DNA of 61,274 nucleotides from Pseudomonadota bacterium (GTDB lineage Bacteria > Pseudomonadota > Gammaproteobacteria > Halothiobacillales > Halothiobacillaceae). This document shows, piece after piece, positions 45,114-54,180 of this stretch (positions are counted from its first letter, which is position 1; every line of letters starts with the position of its first letter). The stretch lies in NCBI GenBank assembly GCA_021801265.1, contig JAJYYE010000009.1:1-61274 (forward strand), written 5' to 3'. Under the pieces are notes generated by a model. The model did not search any database. It was not told the DNA's origin and was given only the letters and a program-made list of their open reading frames with translations. Position numbers and translations under genes: made by a program.

Positions 45114-45902
45114 TTAAACCCATAAGCGGCGCCGAACCATCGCGACAGCCAGATAAAAACTCAAGACGGCAAAACCACTTAAAACGGCTAAATGAGCCCC
45201 AATCTGCGTAACCGGCTGCCCCACAATCACCGGGCGGATCACCTCTACCGCATGGGTCAAGGGCAAAAACTGCACCACGGCCTGCAACGCGGCAGGAAAG
45301 CTATCCGTCGGGAAAAACACACCGGATAACATGAACATTGGCGTAACGATCAAAACAAAGTAATAATTGAAAAAATCATAACTGCCCGCCACGGCGCTCA
45401 TGATGATCGCCGGCCCCGCAAAGGCCAGCCCCATCAAAAACACGACCGGCAAAGCCCACAACGCCATCCAGCCACCCGGGACCGCGCCCAGCACGGCCGC
45501 CACGACCAGAATCGCCACCGCACTGAATAAACCTTTCAGCGCCGCCCAGATAATTTCGCCCAGCACAATATCGTCAATATCCATGGGCGTGGCCATCATT
45601 GCGTCATAGGTTTTCTGGGGCACCATGCGGGTGAATACCGAGTACATCCCCTCAAAACTCACCGTAGTCATCGCGGATGAGGCCACCACACCCGAGGCCA
45701 AAAACACGAGATACGGCAATCCAGCCACCGTACCGACCCAATGCCCCAAACCCAAACCCAAACCCAATAAATAAATGAGCGGCTCACCAAAATTCAGCAC
45801 GATAGCGGGCCCCATTAATTTGCGCCAAACGAGGAAATTACGTTCCAGCACCGCTATAGCCGCCCAACGGAAATGCGGCAATGCCCAAATAGATCGGCTC
45901 AT
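45114..45902 (-). CDS. ABC-2 type transporter permease, NodJ family
   Basis: Membrane subunit of an exporter, 262 residues with six predicted spans. TVSFEGMYSVFTRMVPQKTY and DAMMATPMDIDDIVLGE are typical of the NodJ/ABC-2 family. It overlaps its ATPase partner by 4 bases and lies downstream of waaA in the same leftward unit, which suggests export of a lipid- or sugar-linked surface compound. The substrate is unknown. Confidence 0.9.
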   Translation of the reverse strand: MSRSIWALPHFRWAAIAVLERNFLVWRKLMGPAIVLNFGEPLIYLLGLGLGLGHWVGTVAGLPYLVFLASGVVASSAMTTVSFEGMYSVFTRMVPQKTYDAMMATPMDIDDIVLGEIIWAALKGLFSAVAILVVAAVLGAVPGGWMALWALPVVFLMGLAFAGPAIIMSAVAGSYDFFNYYFVLIVTPMFMLSGVFFPTDSFPAALQAVVQFLPLTHAVEVIRPVIVGQPVTQIGAHLAVLSGFAVLSFYLAVAMVRRRLWV

Positions 45903-46846
45903 TCCCTCAGCCCCCGTCCGGTTAATCGCAAAAACACGTCCTCCATACCCGCGCGGCGGTGAATAATGGTGAGCTCGGGCGCATCGGCCAAAAATTCAAG
46001 TATTGGCATCGGTGCATGGGTGTAGATATAAACCGCCGTGCCTTGGCGCTCGGCATGGGCACTCATCGAGCGCAAAGTCATAAATAATGCTTCGCTCACC
46101 TCGCCGCGCAGCTCGATCACATCGCTTTCCACATGCCGATGAATTAAATCCGTGGGCGAACCCTGATCGAGTATCCGCCCCTGATCCATCACCACCAACT
46201 CATCGCACAAGCGCTCGGCCTCTTCCATATAGTGCGTGGTGAGAATCAAGGTCACACCGCGTGCCTGCAATTCGGCCAGCCGCGCCCAAATCACATGCCG
46301 AACTTGTGGATCCAGCCCCGTGGTGGGTTCATCGAGCACCACGATCTCCGGATCATTAATGAGCGCGCGCGCAATGGTGAGCCGTCGCTTCATGCCGCCA
46401 CTTAAGGTGTCAACCTTGGCTTGCGCCTTGTGCGTTAATTCGGAAAATTCCAGCAACGCCTCAACCCGTGCCGCCACGGTCGCCCGTTTGAGGCCAAAAA
46501 AACGGGCGTACATAAACAAGTTTTCCCGCACGGTAAAATCCGGATCGAGATTATCCGACTGCGGCACCAGCCCCACCCGCGCCCGAATCGCCCGCGCCGC
46601 CTGGGGCAGAGCCTGCCCTAAAATCGACAAGCTGCCCGCATCAAAATCCGCCAGCCCCATCAACATTTTTAACGTGGTGGTTTTGCCCGCACCATTGGGG
46701 CCAAGAAAACCGAAGCACTGTCCTGGTTTGATGGAAAAATCAATACCATCAACCGCTCGCAACGTGCCAAATGATTTCACCAACCCCGACGCCTGCACCA
46801 CTGGTGATTTGAGCAGGGGGGTACTTTGCTTTGCCAATCCGGTCAT
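45899..46846 (-). CDS. ABC transporter ATP-binding protein, NodI/DrrA type
   Basis: ATPase subunit of 315 residues. Walker A is FLGPNGAGKTT, the Q-loop is in VGLVPQSDN, the signature is LSGGMKRRLTIARAL, and Walker B is IVVLDEPTTGLD. A C-terminal extension of about 80 residues after the ATPase core is normal for this subfamily. Its start overlaps the waaA stop, and its stop overlaps the permease start, so waaA-ATPase-permease is a three-gene coupled operon. Confidence 0.94.
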   Translation of the reverse strand: MTGLAKQSTPLLKSPVVQASGLVKSFGTLRAVDGIDFSIKPGQCFGFLGPNGAGKTTTLKMLMGLADFDAGSLSILGQALPQAARAIRARVGLVPQSDNLDPDFTVRENLFMYARFFGLKRATVAARVEALLEFSELTHKAQAKVDTLSGGMKRRLTIARALINDPEIVVLDEPTTGLDPQVRHVIWARLAELQARGVTLILTTHYMEEAERLCDELVVMDQGRILDQGSPTDLIHRHVESDVIELRGEVSEALFMTLRSMSAHAERQGTAVYIYTHAPMPILEFLADAPELTIIHRRAGMEDVFLRLTGRGLRE

Positions 46847-48153
46847 CCTGCATCCCCATCCTTCTCATTACTATTGAGTTTGGTCGATGACACGACACGC
46901 ACATCGTCCAAAATTGGCGCTAAGGCATCCACAATCCGCTGTGTCGCACCCCGGTTCGCCTGCACAACCGCATAGGCACGCGCCCCCATTGCAGACCAAT
47001 GCGTTGGCTGTGCCCATGCCGATTGCACCGCTGTGGCGACATCTACCGCATCACCGACAAAATGTACCGCATCGTTCGCGGCAAGCTCACGATACACGGC
47101 CCGGAAATTTCGCACCCGCGGCCCACTCAGCACCGCACGCCGGAACAAGGCCGGTTCAATCGGGTTATGGCCGCCCGTTCGCACCAACGAGCCGCCCATA
47201 AAAATCACGGCAATGGCGGAAAAAAACCGCATCAACTGCCCCGTTTGGTCGATAAGAAGTACCTGAGTTGCCACTTCAACGGCCCCGCCGCTGCGTGTGT
47301 GAGAAAATTGCTGCGCAACCAACCCCCGCGCGGCAATTAATGCGCGCACAGCGGATGCGCGCTCCGGGTGGCGCGGCGCCAAGACCAGCAGCGCCTGCGG
47401 GTGCAGGGCTAACAAGGCCCCATGCGCCTCAAGCAACAATGCCTCTTCGCCTTCATGCGTGCTCGCCGCCAACCACACTGGCCGCGCACCCACCGACCAG
47501 GGCGCCACCGCGCGTTCGGCCAAATCGAATTTCACATTCCCACAATCCAAAATCTGCACGGTCATCACAGGCGGTGCCAAAGCCACAAACCGATCGCGAT
47601 CCACTGCCGACTGCGCACAGATCAGCGTCAATCGGGCGAGCGTTTCGCGCAAAAGCGCCCCTCCCCATCGCTGATAGCGACCAGACGATTGATCCGATAA
47701 ACGCGCATTGACGACCGCTACCGGTACATTCATTTGCGCAGACAATCGAATTAAATTGGGCCACAACTCTGTTTCCATCACAATCATCAAGCGCGGCAGT
47801 AACCGATGCAACGCCGCACGCTGCGCAAAAGCGTAGTCGAACGGTGCATAAAAATGCGGCACGCCCAATTCGCGTGCCGCATTGGCACCTGTTTCTGTCG
47901 TGGTACTCACCACCAAAGGCAAATTAGGCCAGCGGCGTTGCAAGGCTGTGATTAACGCTGCCGCCGCCCGAACCTCGCCCAATGATACTGCATGCAGCCA
48001 AATCCCCCCCGACGGCACATCCGCAGGCAAGCGGCCAAACTGCGCGAATAACACCCGCTGATGTTTAGGGGCGCGGAAAAAACGCCGTAGTGAGTCGAGC
48101 ATCAACCAAGGAAATAATATGAAGAGCAGGAATGAATACATCCACGCGGTCAT
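46843..48153 (-). CDS. waaA: Kdo transferase
   Basis: 3-deoxy-D-manno-octulosonic acid transferase (KdtA) that adds Kdo to lipid IVA, joining lipid A to the LPS core. A membrane anchor at the N-terminus (MYSFLLFILFPWLML) is followed by a GT30 domain with WLHAVSLGEVRAA (catalytic Glu), VVSTTTETGANAA, METELWPN and a GT-B donor domain (FMGGSLVRTGGHNPIEPA). About 436 residues. I chose the ATG at 48153 because GAGAGG lies 9 bases before it; an ATG at 48174 is also in frame. A waaA gene anchors this region to LPS assembly. Confidence 0.94.
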   Translation of the reverse strand: MTAWMYSFLLFILFPWLMLDSLRRFFRAPKHQRVLFAQFGRLPADVPSGGIWLHAVSLGEVRAAAALITALQRRWPNLPLVVSTTTETGANAARELGVPHFYAPFDYAFAQRAALHRLLPRLMIVMETELWPNLIRLSAQMNVPVAVVNARLSDQSSGRYQRWGGALLRETLARLTLICAQSAVDRDRFVALAPPVMTVQILDCGNVKFDLAERAVAPWSVGARPVWLAASTHEGEEALLLEAHGALLALHPQALLVLAPRHPERASAVRALIAARGLVAQQFSHTRSGGAVEVATQVLLIDQTGQLMRFFSAIAVIFMGGSLVRTGGHNPIEPALFRRAVLSGPRVRNFRAVYRELAANDAVHFVGDAVDVATAVQSAWAQPTHWSAMGARAYAVVQANRGATQRIVDALAPILDDVRVVSSTKLNSNEKDGDAG

Positions 48154-48257
48154 TCGCAGCATCCTCTCAGTCATGTTAAGAATAAACGCGGTGCATTATG
48201 CCCAAATCCAAGCAACAACCCATAACAACGCACCCGAGTGCCTGTTAAAATCTCCGC

Positions 48258-49184
48258 ATGAATCCTGAACTTAACTTGATCCAAAAAATACAACTCGCAT
48301 TGGCCTCGTTCCCGCTGCATTTGTTAGCCGCATTGCCGCAAACGGCACGTTTGAAATTGGGCCAAACGATAGGCCGGGGGGTGGGCATCCTGATCAGAAA
48401 ACGCCGCCACATCATGGTGCATAACCTAACTCTCGCCTTCCCCAAACAAAGCCACGATTGGCGACAGACAGTCATTCGGCAGCATTTAGAACGCCTGGGC
48501 GAGGATGCAATGGAATCATTTTGGGGCTGGTATGGCAACACCCGCCGCCCCCCCGAACACACCGTGATGGGTGCCGAGCATATCGAAGCCGCCCTTGCCC
48601 GCGGCCAAGGCGTCATTTTGAACGCAGGCCATTTCACCCCCGGCGATTTTGCCGTATACCTCGCCGCCCAACACTGGCCGATTCACGCCGTATATCGCCC
48701 AAATAACAACCCGGTGATCGACGAACTCATCAATCATGGCCGCCGCAAACATGTAATACAGTTAATTGATCGGGAAAATACCCGAGGGATGATTCGCATA
48801 TTAAGGCAAGGCGGAATTCTCTGGACCGCCGCCGATCAAAGTTACCATGGGAAACAAAGCGCCTACTTGCCCTTTTTCAACATCAAATGCGCCACCAGTA
48901 CCGCCATTCCCGCGATGGCACGGATGGGCAATGCGGTTGTCCTGCCGTTTTATGTACGCCGTGAAGGCGGGCGCTACCAAATAGTGATCCACGCACCGCT
49001 TGAGCACCTACCCAGCGGCGATGATGTCGCTGATACGGCGCGCCTTGTTACCGTTTTGGAGGCAGAAATCCGCACTGAACCCAGCGCCTATTTGTGGGGG
49101 CATCGGCGGTATAAGAACCTCGCCCCAAAAGACTTCGCAGGGGAGACGGCCAAGGATGCGGACAGTAATTTCACCAAAAATTAG
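48258..49184 (+). CDS. LpxL-type lipid A acyltransferase (HX4D variant)
   Basis: Third member of the HtrB family in this window, 308 residues. It has an N-terminal hydrophobic segment (LALASFPLHLLAALP), catalytic motif HFTPGD (His-X4-Asp), NNNPVIDELI, DQSYHGKQSAYLPFF and a closing WGHRRYKNLA. It is divergent from waaA by an 83-base gap and overlaps the convergent glycosyltransferase end by 4 bases. Nearness to waaA makes a true lipid A acylation role more likely here than for the pair near 14 kb. Confidence 0.9.
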   Translation: MNPELNLIQKIQLALASFPLHLLAALPQTARLKLGQTIGRGVGILIRKRRHIMVHNLTLAFPKQSHDWRQTVIRQHLERLGEDAMESFWGWYGNTRRPPEHTVMGAEHIEAALARGQGVILNAGHFTPGDFAVYLAAQHWPIHAVYRPNNNPVIDELINHGRRKHVIQLIDRENTRGMIRILRQGGILWTAADQSYHGKQSAYLPFFNIKCATSTAIPAMARMGNAVVLPFYVRREGGRYQIVIHAPLEHLPSGDDVADTARLVTVLEAEIRTEPSAYLWGHRRYKNLAPKDFAGETAKDADSNFTKN

Positions 49185-50302
49185 CCAGGAACTATCCACA
49201 TCGATGGCGTACGCCGTAGCGCGTTGATTTTCTGGTGAATCACCGAGGGCTCAAACACCGTGTGGGCGCGCTCGGCACAACGCGCGCCGATTTCGGCACA
49301 ATAATCCGGATACGACATTAAAGACGTCAATTCCCGCGCCAAAGCATCGACCGTCGGTTCCACCAGAATCCCCGCATCACCCACAACTTCGGGCAATCCC
49401 CCACGGTTTGAGGCAATCACCGCGCAACCGCCCGCCATACCCTCAAGTGCCGTGCGTCCGAATGGCTCATCCCACAACGATGGCACTACGGCAATCGCCG
49501 CTGAATTAAACGCAGCAATAACCTCAGCGTAACGCTGATACCCCTCAAACTGAACCTGTGAGGCAAGTACCGGATCGCTCTTAACCTGTTGTTGCAACTG
49601 CCGCTCATAGGTGTGATGCAAGCCCTTTTGTCCAAAATAGCGCGCACCGATCAAGCGTGCACGCCATTGCGGAAAATTGGGCAAAACGCGCCCTAATGCC
49701 TCAACCAAAATATGCACACCTTTTTCTGCCACCATTCGCCCGACAAAAATAATCTCCGCATTTTTCGGCGACTTGGCCGTCAACTGCACCACATCTACCG
49801 TATTGGGCACAACAAAAACCCGACTACACGCGGCTTCAGGCAATTCCACGCATAACCGCCCCCGAACATAATCACTCACACAAACGACATAATCAGCCAA
49901 TTCAACAATCGCACGGCGCTCAGCCCGTGTTTTCAAACCCCGAATCAATTGGGGATCGTTATGCAAATACAGGGCAACAGGAAAACCGAGCCGAATCAAC
50001 GGCAACAAGAGATGTGCCCGATTATGAACTTCAAGCCGATGGGGTTGATGCAATCGAGCCGACTGAACGATCGCCCGCAGATAGCGATGACTTTGTCGTC
50101 CAAGCCACCACCAAGCCGGGCGCAACGGTCGAAAAATCTTAGACACCACCAACGGCGCGGCCTGCAACGGGTCACCCCAAGCCTCCAGCGAGGCATCAGC
50201 CGGTGCATCCGCTAACTGACCGGCCACAGTGAGCGCAATAGCCCCCGCATATCCCACCGAAAACTGTTCCCGATGCGGCAGGACAATGGCTGTTTCAAGC
50301 AT
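49181..50302 (-). CDS. GT4-type glycosyltransferase
   Basis: GT-B fold glycosyltransferase of 373 residues. The donor half holds EIIFVGRMVAEKGVHILVEAL, VVPSLWDEPFGRTALEGMAGG (the Glu-X7-Glu nucleotide-sugar motif) and a Gly-Gly-Leu-Pro-Glu-Val phrase. The start at 50302 makes a short overlap with the ligase stop, while the longest frame would overlap by 56 bases. It is probably translated with the O-antigen ligase-like gene and adds a sugar to the LPS core. Donor and acceptor unknown. Confidence 0.87.
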   Translation of the reverse strand: MLETAIVLPHREQFSVGYAGAIALTVAGQLADAPADASLEAWGDPLQAAPLVVSKIFRPLRPAWWWLGRQSHRYLRAIVQSARLHQPHRLEVHNRAHLLLPLIRLGFPVALYLHNDPQLIRGLKTRAERRAIVELADYVVCVSDYVRGRLCVELPEAACSRVFVVPNTVDVVQLTAKSPKNAEIIFVGRMVAEKGVHILVEALGRVLPNFPQWRARLIGARYFGQKGLHHTYERQLQQQVKSDPVLASQVQFEGYQRYAEVIAAFNSAAIAVVPSLWDEPFGRTALEGMAGGCAVIASNRGGLPEVVGDAGILVEPTVDALARELTSLMSYPDYCAEIGARCAERAHTVFEPSVIHQKINALRRTPSMWIVPG

Positions 50303-51593
50303 GATGGTTTGCAAAAGGAACCCGTGCCCGAGCCAAAGCCCAAGCCACACCTGTCCAAATCACCGCCGCCGTCCAGCCGTTAAAATACTCCATTGAGCTT
50401 TGCAGCGGCCAAAAAGACGTCAATAAAACCGCCCCCCCAAAATAAGCCTGCATCGGTTGGCTCCGGCGAAACGCATCGCGGATCAAGAGAATAAACAAAA
50501 ACCCGACCATCGCCACAAAAGCTAAAAATGCCAAAATGCCCCCCTCAGCCAGCATGCCGGTGTAGAAATTATGCGGATGAATCACGCAACTCGTTTCAAA
50601 CCCGAACTTGGGATATTGGGCCTTGTATGTTGGCAAATAGTCATTGCAATACGCCATAAATTGCCGCGCACCAACCCCCGTCCAAGGTCGTGCCTGAAAT
50701 TCTGCCCAGGCGGACATAAAGTTGAGGCCGTACACTGTGCTATCCAGGTGCGTGATGGTCTGCCAGCTCGAATCGATCGTACGCTGCACCATTTGTGGTT
50801 GTTTTGCCGCCACCACACCGGCCGCAAGCGCGACAGCAACAAGTCCTGCCAGTAATAGCCGCCGCCATTGCGGCACATGAATCAAGATACCGATGATGAC
50901 CACCAAGCTACCGAGCATAAAGGTCAAAAACGCGGCGCGCTCTCCCGTCAAAAACAAGACCAGGGCACCAATACCGGATGTCGCGACCAATACCCAAAGC
51001 GCCCATTTGGGCCGCCTACGCAACATCGCATAAAACAGGGTGGCCAGACCGATAAACCAAACGCGATCGGTAAAGGTACCGACCATGGGATGCGCAAATG
51101 GCCCAGACAAACGCAGTGGGCCAAAGCTGGGGTATCCGAATAAATCCCGGCCAAATACGTACTGAATGATCGTATCGATGACGATAAATCCGATAATGGT
51201 CAGCATCGCCCACTCAAATAGCGCTAACGCACGCGGGCGACTCACGAACAGCCAAATCAAAACAGCCGCAAAAATCGGCCAGCGCAAGGCTAAAATTGCA
51301 CTCATGGCCGAATAACCGGGATTCAAAGAGAACGGGGCCAATACGAGCAAAATCAAAGACACCGCCGCCGCCGCGTAGAACCACTCTGCCGCCAGCCAGG
51401 AAAAATCTTTGCGCCGAATTGCCACCCCAAGACCAATGATCACCGTCAAACCAACGGCAATTTCGGCAGGTACTCGTTTGAACAGCACCATGACCGGTAA
51501 AATCAATACCGCAAACAGAATGAGTTGCTCGACCCGCGGGTGCTTTGCGCCTGCCGTTACCGACGCATGAATTGCTTTGCCTGACTCGGGCAT
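50295..51593 (-). CDS. O-antigen ligase-like (Wzy_C/WaaL) membrane protein
   Basis: A 432-residue polytopic protein with about eleven hydrophobic spans. It has the large periplasmic loop typical of WaaL: WTGVGARQFMAYCND with its Arg, then IHPHNFYTGMLAEGGILAF, where the conserved HxHN-like His lies. WaaL joins undecaprenyl-linked glycan to the lipid A core. The family also holds Wzy polymerases and glycoprotein ligases, so the exact role is open, but neighbours point to LPS. Confidence 0.85.
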   Translation of the reverse strand: MPESGKAIHASVTAGAKHPRVEQLILFAVLILPVMVLFKRVPAEIAVGLTVIIGLGVAIRRKDFSWLAAEWFYAAAAVSLILLVLAPFSLNPGYSAMSAILALRWPIFAAVLIWLFVSRPRALALFEWAMLTIIGFIVIDTIIQYVFGRDLFGYPSFGPLRLSGPFAHPMVGTFTDRVWFIGLATLFYAMLRRRPKWALWVLVATSGIGALVLFLTGERAAFLTFMLGSLVVIIGILIHVPQWRRLLLAGLVAVALAAGVVAAKQPQMVQRTIDSSWQTITHLDSTVYGLNFMSAWAEFQARPWTGVGARQFMAYCNDYLPTYKAQYPKFGFETSCVIHPHNFYTGMLAEGGILAFLAFVAMVGFLFILLIRDAFRRSQPMQAYFGGAVLLTSFWPLQSSMEYFNGWTAAVIWTGVAWALARARVPFANHHA

Positions 51594-51750
51594 GAATTTA
51601 TCCTAAAAAATTGCACGAATATCGATTCGCGCCAGTATCGCAAAAAACACCCACTGTAAGCCAGCGCTCCATCTGCACCCTATTGGGGCTAAAAACGGCT
51701 ACAATTCGACGAGGTTTTCGTCGTTATGTCTCCGCCTTTGAGCGACTTTT

Positions 51751-52461
51751 ATGCACAATATTCTCTGTATCAAATGGGGCACCGCCTATGGCGCGCTCTA
51801 TGTTAATCGACTTTTGCACATGGCCAAGCGCCATATGCAGCTACCATTTCGGTTTATTTGCCTAACTGACGATGCAACCGACATCGATCCTGAGGTTGAA
51901 ATTCGCCCCATCCCCGATGTCGCACAACCCCAGCACAATCATCTTTCCCCATGGCGCAAACTGGCGGTTTTTTCGCCCGATTTGGCAGACATTCAAGGAA
52001 AAACTTTATTTTTGGATTTGGATGTTGTTATCGTCGATGATTTGACAGTATTTTTTGAAGGGTTCGATGACCTCACGATTATCGAAAACTGGACTCAGCC
52101 GGGGCGCGGCATTGGCAATTCCTCGGTGTTTTTATTTCGCCCCGGCACACATCCAGATATTTTCCAGCAATATCAAAGTAATGCGGAAAATATCTCCCGC
52201 CACTATGGCAACGAGCAAACCTATTTCTCTCAACAAATTACTGATCTCAAATACTGGCCGAAACATTGGTGCCGGAGTTTCAAATTCCACGCCATTCCCA
52301 CATGGCCCTGGCGCCTGATTCAAACCCCGCGCCTGCCCGAGGGATGCCGTATTTTGGTGTTCCATGGCCGCCCAAACCCGGATGCGGCGATTGCGGGTGC
52401 ATACTCGAGCTGGCGCAAGTTTTATCGGCCCGCCCCTTGGATTGCGGATTACTGGCAATGA
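51751..52461 (+). CDS. GT8-like glycosyltransferase
   Basis: A 236-residue cytoplasmic protein with a GT-A look. Near residue 90 the phrase LFLDLDVVIVDDL holds the DXD metal motif in a setting like GT8 galactosyl- and glucosyltransferases. NSSVFLFRPG and an HGRPNPD end motif also fit. It starts a rightward pair with the DUF535 gene (ATGA overlap). The upstream 157 bases to the ligase start must hold divergent promoters. It probably extends the surface glycan. Confidence 0.78.
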   Translation: MHNILCIKWGTAYGALYVNRLLHMAKRHMQLPFRFICLTDDATDIDPEVEIRPIPDVAQPQHNHLSPWRKLAVFSPDLADIQGKTLFLDLDVVIVDDLTVFFEGFDDLTIIENWTQPGRGIGNSSVFLFRPGTHPDIFQQYQSNAENISRHYGNEQTYFSQQITDLKYWPKHWCRSFKFHAIPTWPWRLIQTPRLPEGCRILVFHGRPNPDAAIAGAYSSWRKFYRPAPWIADYWQ

Positions 52462-53372
52462 CACCAACGCTACCAACTGCTGCCGAACTGTATCCGACAG
52501 ACCACATCAAGCGACTTTTATATCGGCTGCGCTGCCTGTGGTTTGTGGCCTGCACACGTCAATGGCATGACTTTTTAACAAGCCAGGATTGGCTGCTTGA
52601 GCTGACGCACCTGAAACCCAAGCTACTGGAACGCATCCATCGGCCTTATCAGCAGGCCCACCTTAGCTGCCCCGCACGGCTTGCGCGCGTGATCGAACAT
52701 TACACCGCTTGCCAAGCGGCAAACTGGCAGGCAATTTGTCTGCATCTTGCTCGCCAACCTTGGACGCTGTGTACCCTTCGCGTCAAAGATGGTACCGCAT
52801 ACCGCATCATGCTGTGGATGCGCGAGTCCGCACACAAGGAAGGAGAATGGCTCCTCTGCCTGCACCCCGTCGACAATGAAACGCCGTTATATAGCCTTTC
52901 CCTGAGCCTGCGGCTCACCCGCTCAAGCAAGGATCGCGTTTTATTTATCGGCGGCTTGCAAGGCCCGGCGGGGGATGAAGCTCGCGAAACGGTACGGCAA
53001 CTCACACGCCAGTGTTACGGCGAGCGCCCGCGCAGCTTGCTTTTGGACGTGACGCGCGCGCTCGCCGCAGCTTCGGGTTGCGCGCAGCTTGATCTCGTCA
53101 GCAGCCAGTCGCACATCTACAACCATCGGCGCAAGCGCAAAAAGCTATTTTTTGATTATGACCAGTTCGCGCTCGAGGAAGGCGGCACGCAAACGGATGA
53201 TGCGACCTGGGCTTTGCCCTTAAAACATGCTGCGCGGAACCTGACAGAAATCCCCTCAAAAAAACGGGCAGAATACAGCCGTAAGCAAGCCTTGCTCGAA
53301 CGCATCACCTTGGATGTGGACAGCGAAATCGGGCGGCTCATCACAACACACGCCATCAATCCAAATGCGTAA
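52458..53372 (+). CDS. DUF535 (VirK/YbjX family) protein
   Basis: A 304-residue protein of the VirK/YbjX family, whose biochemical role is unknown. VirK-type proteins have been linked to outer-membrane integrity and peptide resistance. Matching parts are LYSLSLSLR, VLFIGGLQGP, LDLVSSQSHIYNHRRKRKKLFFDYD (only the part SQSHIYNH is highly conserved) and the LP-rich end. I use the ATG at 52458, which overlaps the GT8-like stop. Coupling to a sugar transferase supports a surface role. Confidence 0.8.
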   Translation: MTPTLPTAAELYPTDHIKRLLYRLRCLWFVACTRQWHDFLTSQDWLLELTHLKPKLLERIHRPYQQAHLSCPARLARVIEHYTACQAANWQAICLHLARQPWTLCTLRVKDGTAYRIMLWMRESAHKEGEWLLCLHPVDNETPLYSLSLSLRLTRSSKDRVLFIGGLQGPAGDEARETVRQLTRQCYGERPRSLLLDVTRALAAASGCAQLDLVSSQSHIYNHRRKRKKLFFDYDQFALEEGGTQTDDATWALPLKHAARNLTEIPSKKRAEYSRKQALLERITLDVDSEIGRLITTHAINPNA

Positions 53373-54171
53373 AAAACCCTTGGCTCATGCCAATGCGAAA
53401 ATCTTGTTCCCGCCACCAGCGCCGATTGAGGGCGCGTTCGATATCTTGTGCGCCCTGCACGAGCCGCCGCGAAGGATGGCTAAACACACGCGGCAACACT
53501 TGGTCGCGCATCCACGCAGTACGAATCAATACCGACTGATTACTCCATCCCCAGTATCGTGATGAAACACGGTGGATATCCGCCGAAAGCCGATCGATCT
53601 CGGGATGACGCGCCTCGGCATTGTTGATACACAATGGCGCTGAACCCAGAAGCCGCCGCGCCTTCAAAGGCCTAAGCCAACGCCGCCAAGCCGAGGCTGT
53701 CTGCCGCCCAGGACACGACCAATAGCGGCAATATTTCGCACACACATTGAATTTCGCGCCAGGATACGGAATCGACCGCAATTGGCAAGCATCAAGCTCG
53801 CCTCGCGCCAGCCAATCTCGCGCTTCTTGCAAACGCCGATGAACAACATGCGGCGACTCTATCACGGGGCAATCATTTTCGAGCATCAACGTAAACGGTT
53901 CAGGCGTGTGTGCGAGCATGGCTTGCCAGGCTGGGGCAATACCAATATTCGCTGGCGAGCCAAAAACCTCCAGGCCAAAGCGCTCGGCGACTTCACGATC
54001 CCGCGCATTGATTTCCTGAAAAAAAATACGTTTGCGGTGGATGAGATCAAGCAAGCCCGCGTTCTGCAGGCTTGCGAGCATGTGCTCCAAACGATCCCAA
54101 CGCTGCCAACTTAAAATCCATAAGCTGACGTCGTCAAGGTTCATCGAAACAGAATCATGAGGATGCGGCAT
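53356..54171 (-). CDS. Glycosyltransferase-like protein (GT-A look)
   Basis: A 271-residue protein that starts like a GT2 enzyme (SLWILSWQRWDRLEHMLASL), keeps an acidic LENDCPVIE near residue 95 where a DXD would be, and ends with conserved aromatic-basic stretches. I judge it a glycosyltransferase by fold likeness, not by family certainty. It converges on DUF535 with a 17-base overlap and lies 9 bases after the oxygenase gene on its own strand. Met10 is an alternative start. Confidence 0.65.
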   Translation of the reverse strand: MPHPHDSVSMNLDDVSLWILSWQRWDRLEHMLASLQNAGLLDLIHRKRIFFQEINARDREVAERFGLEVFGSPANIGIAPAWQAMLAHTPEPFTLMLENDCPVIESPHVVHRRLQEARDWLARGELDACQLRSIPYPGAKFNVCAKYCRYWSCPGRQTASAWRRWLRPLKARRLLGSAPLCINNAEARHPEIDRLSADIHRVSSRYWGWSNQSVLIRTAWMRDQVLPRVFSHPSRRLVQGAQDIERALNRRWWREQDFRIGMSQGFFTHLD

Positions 54172-54180
54172 ACGCGTGGA

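Noticed and set aside
53314-53562. Plus-strand frame between DUF535 and the oxygenase cluster
   Set aside because: It lies over the end of DUF535 and antisense to the GT-like gene, with no start signal or domain.
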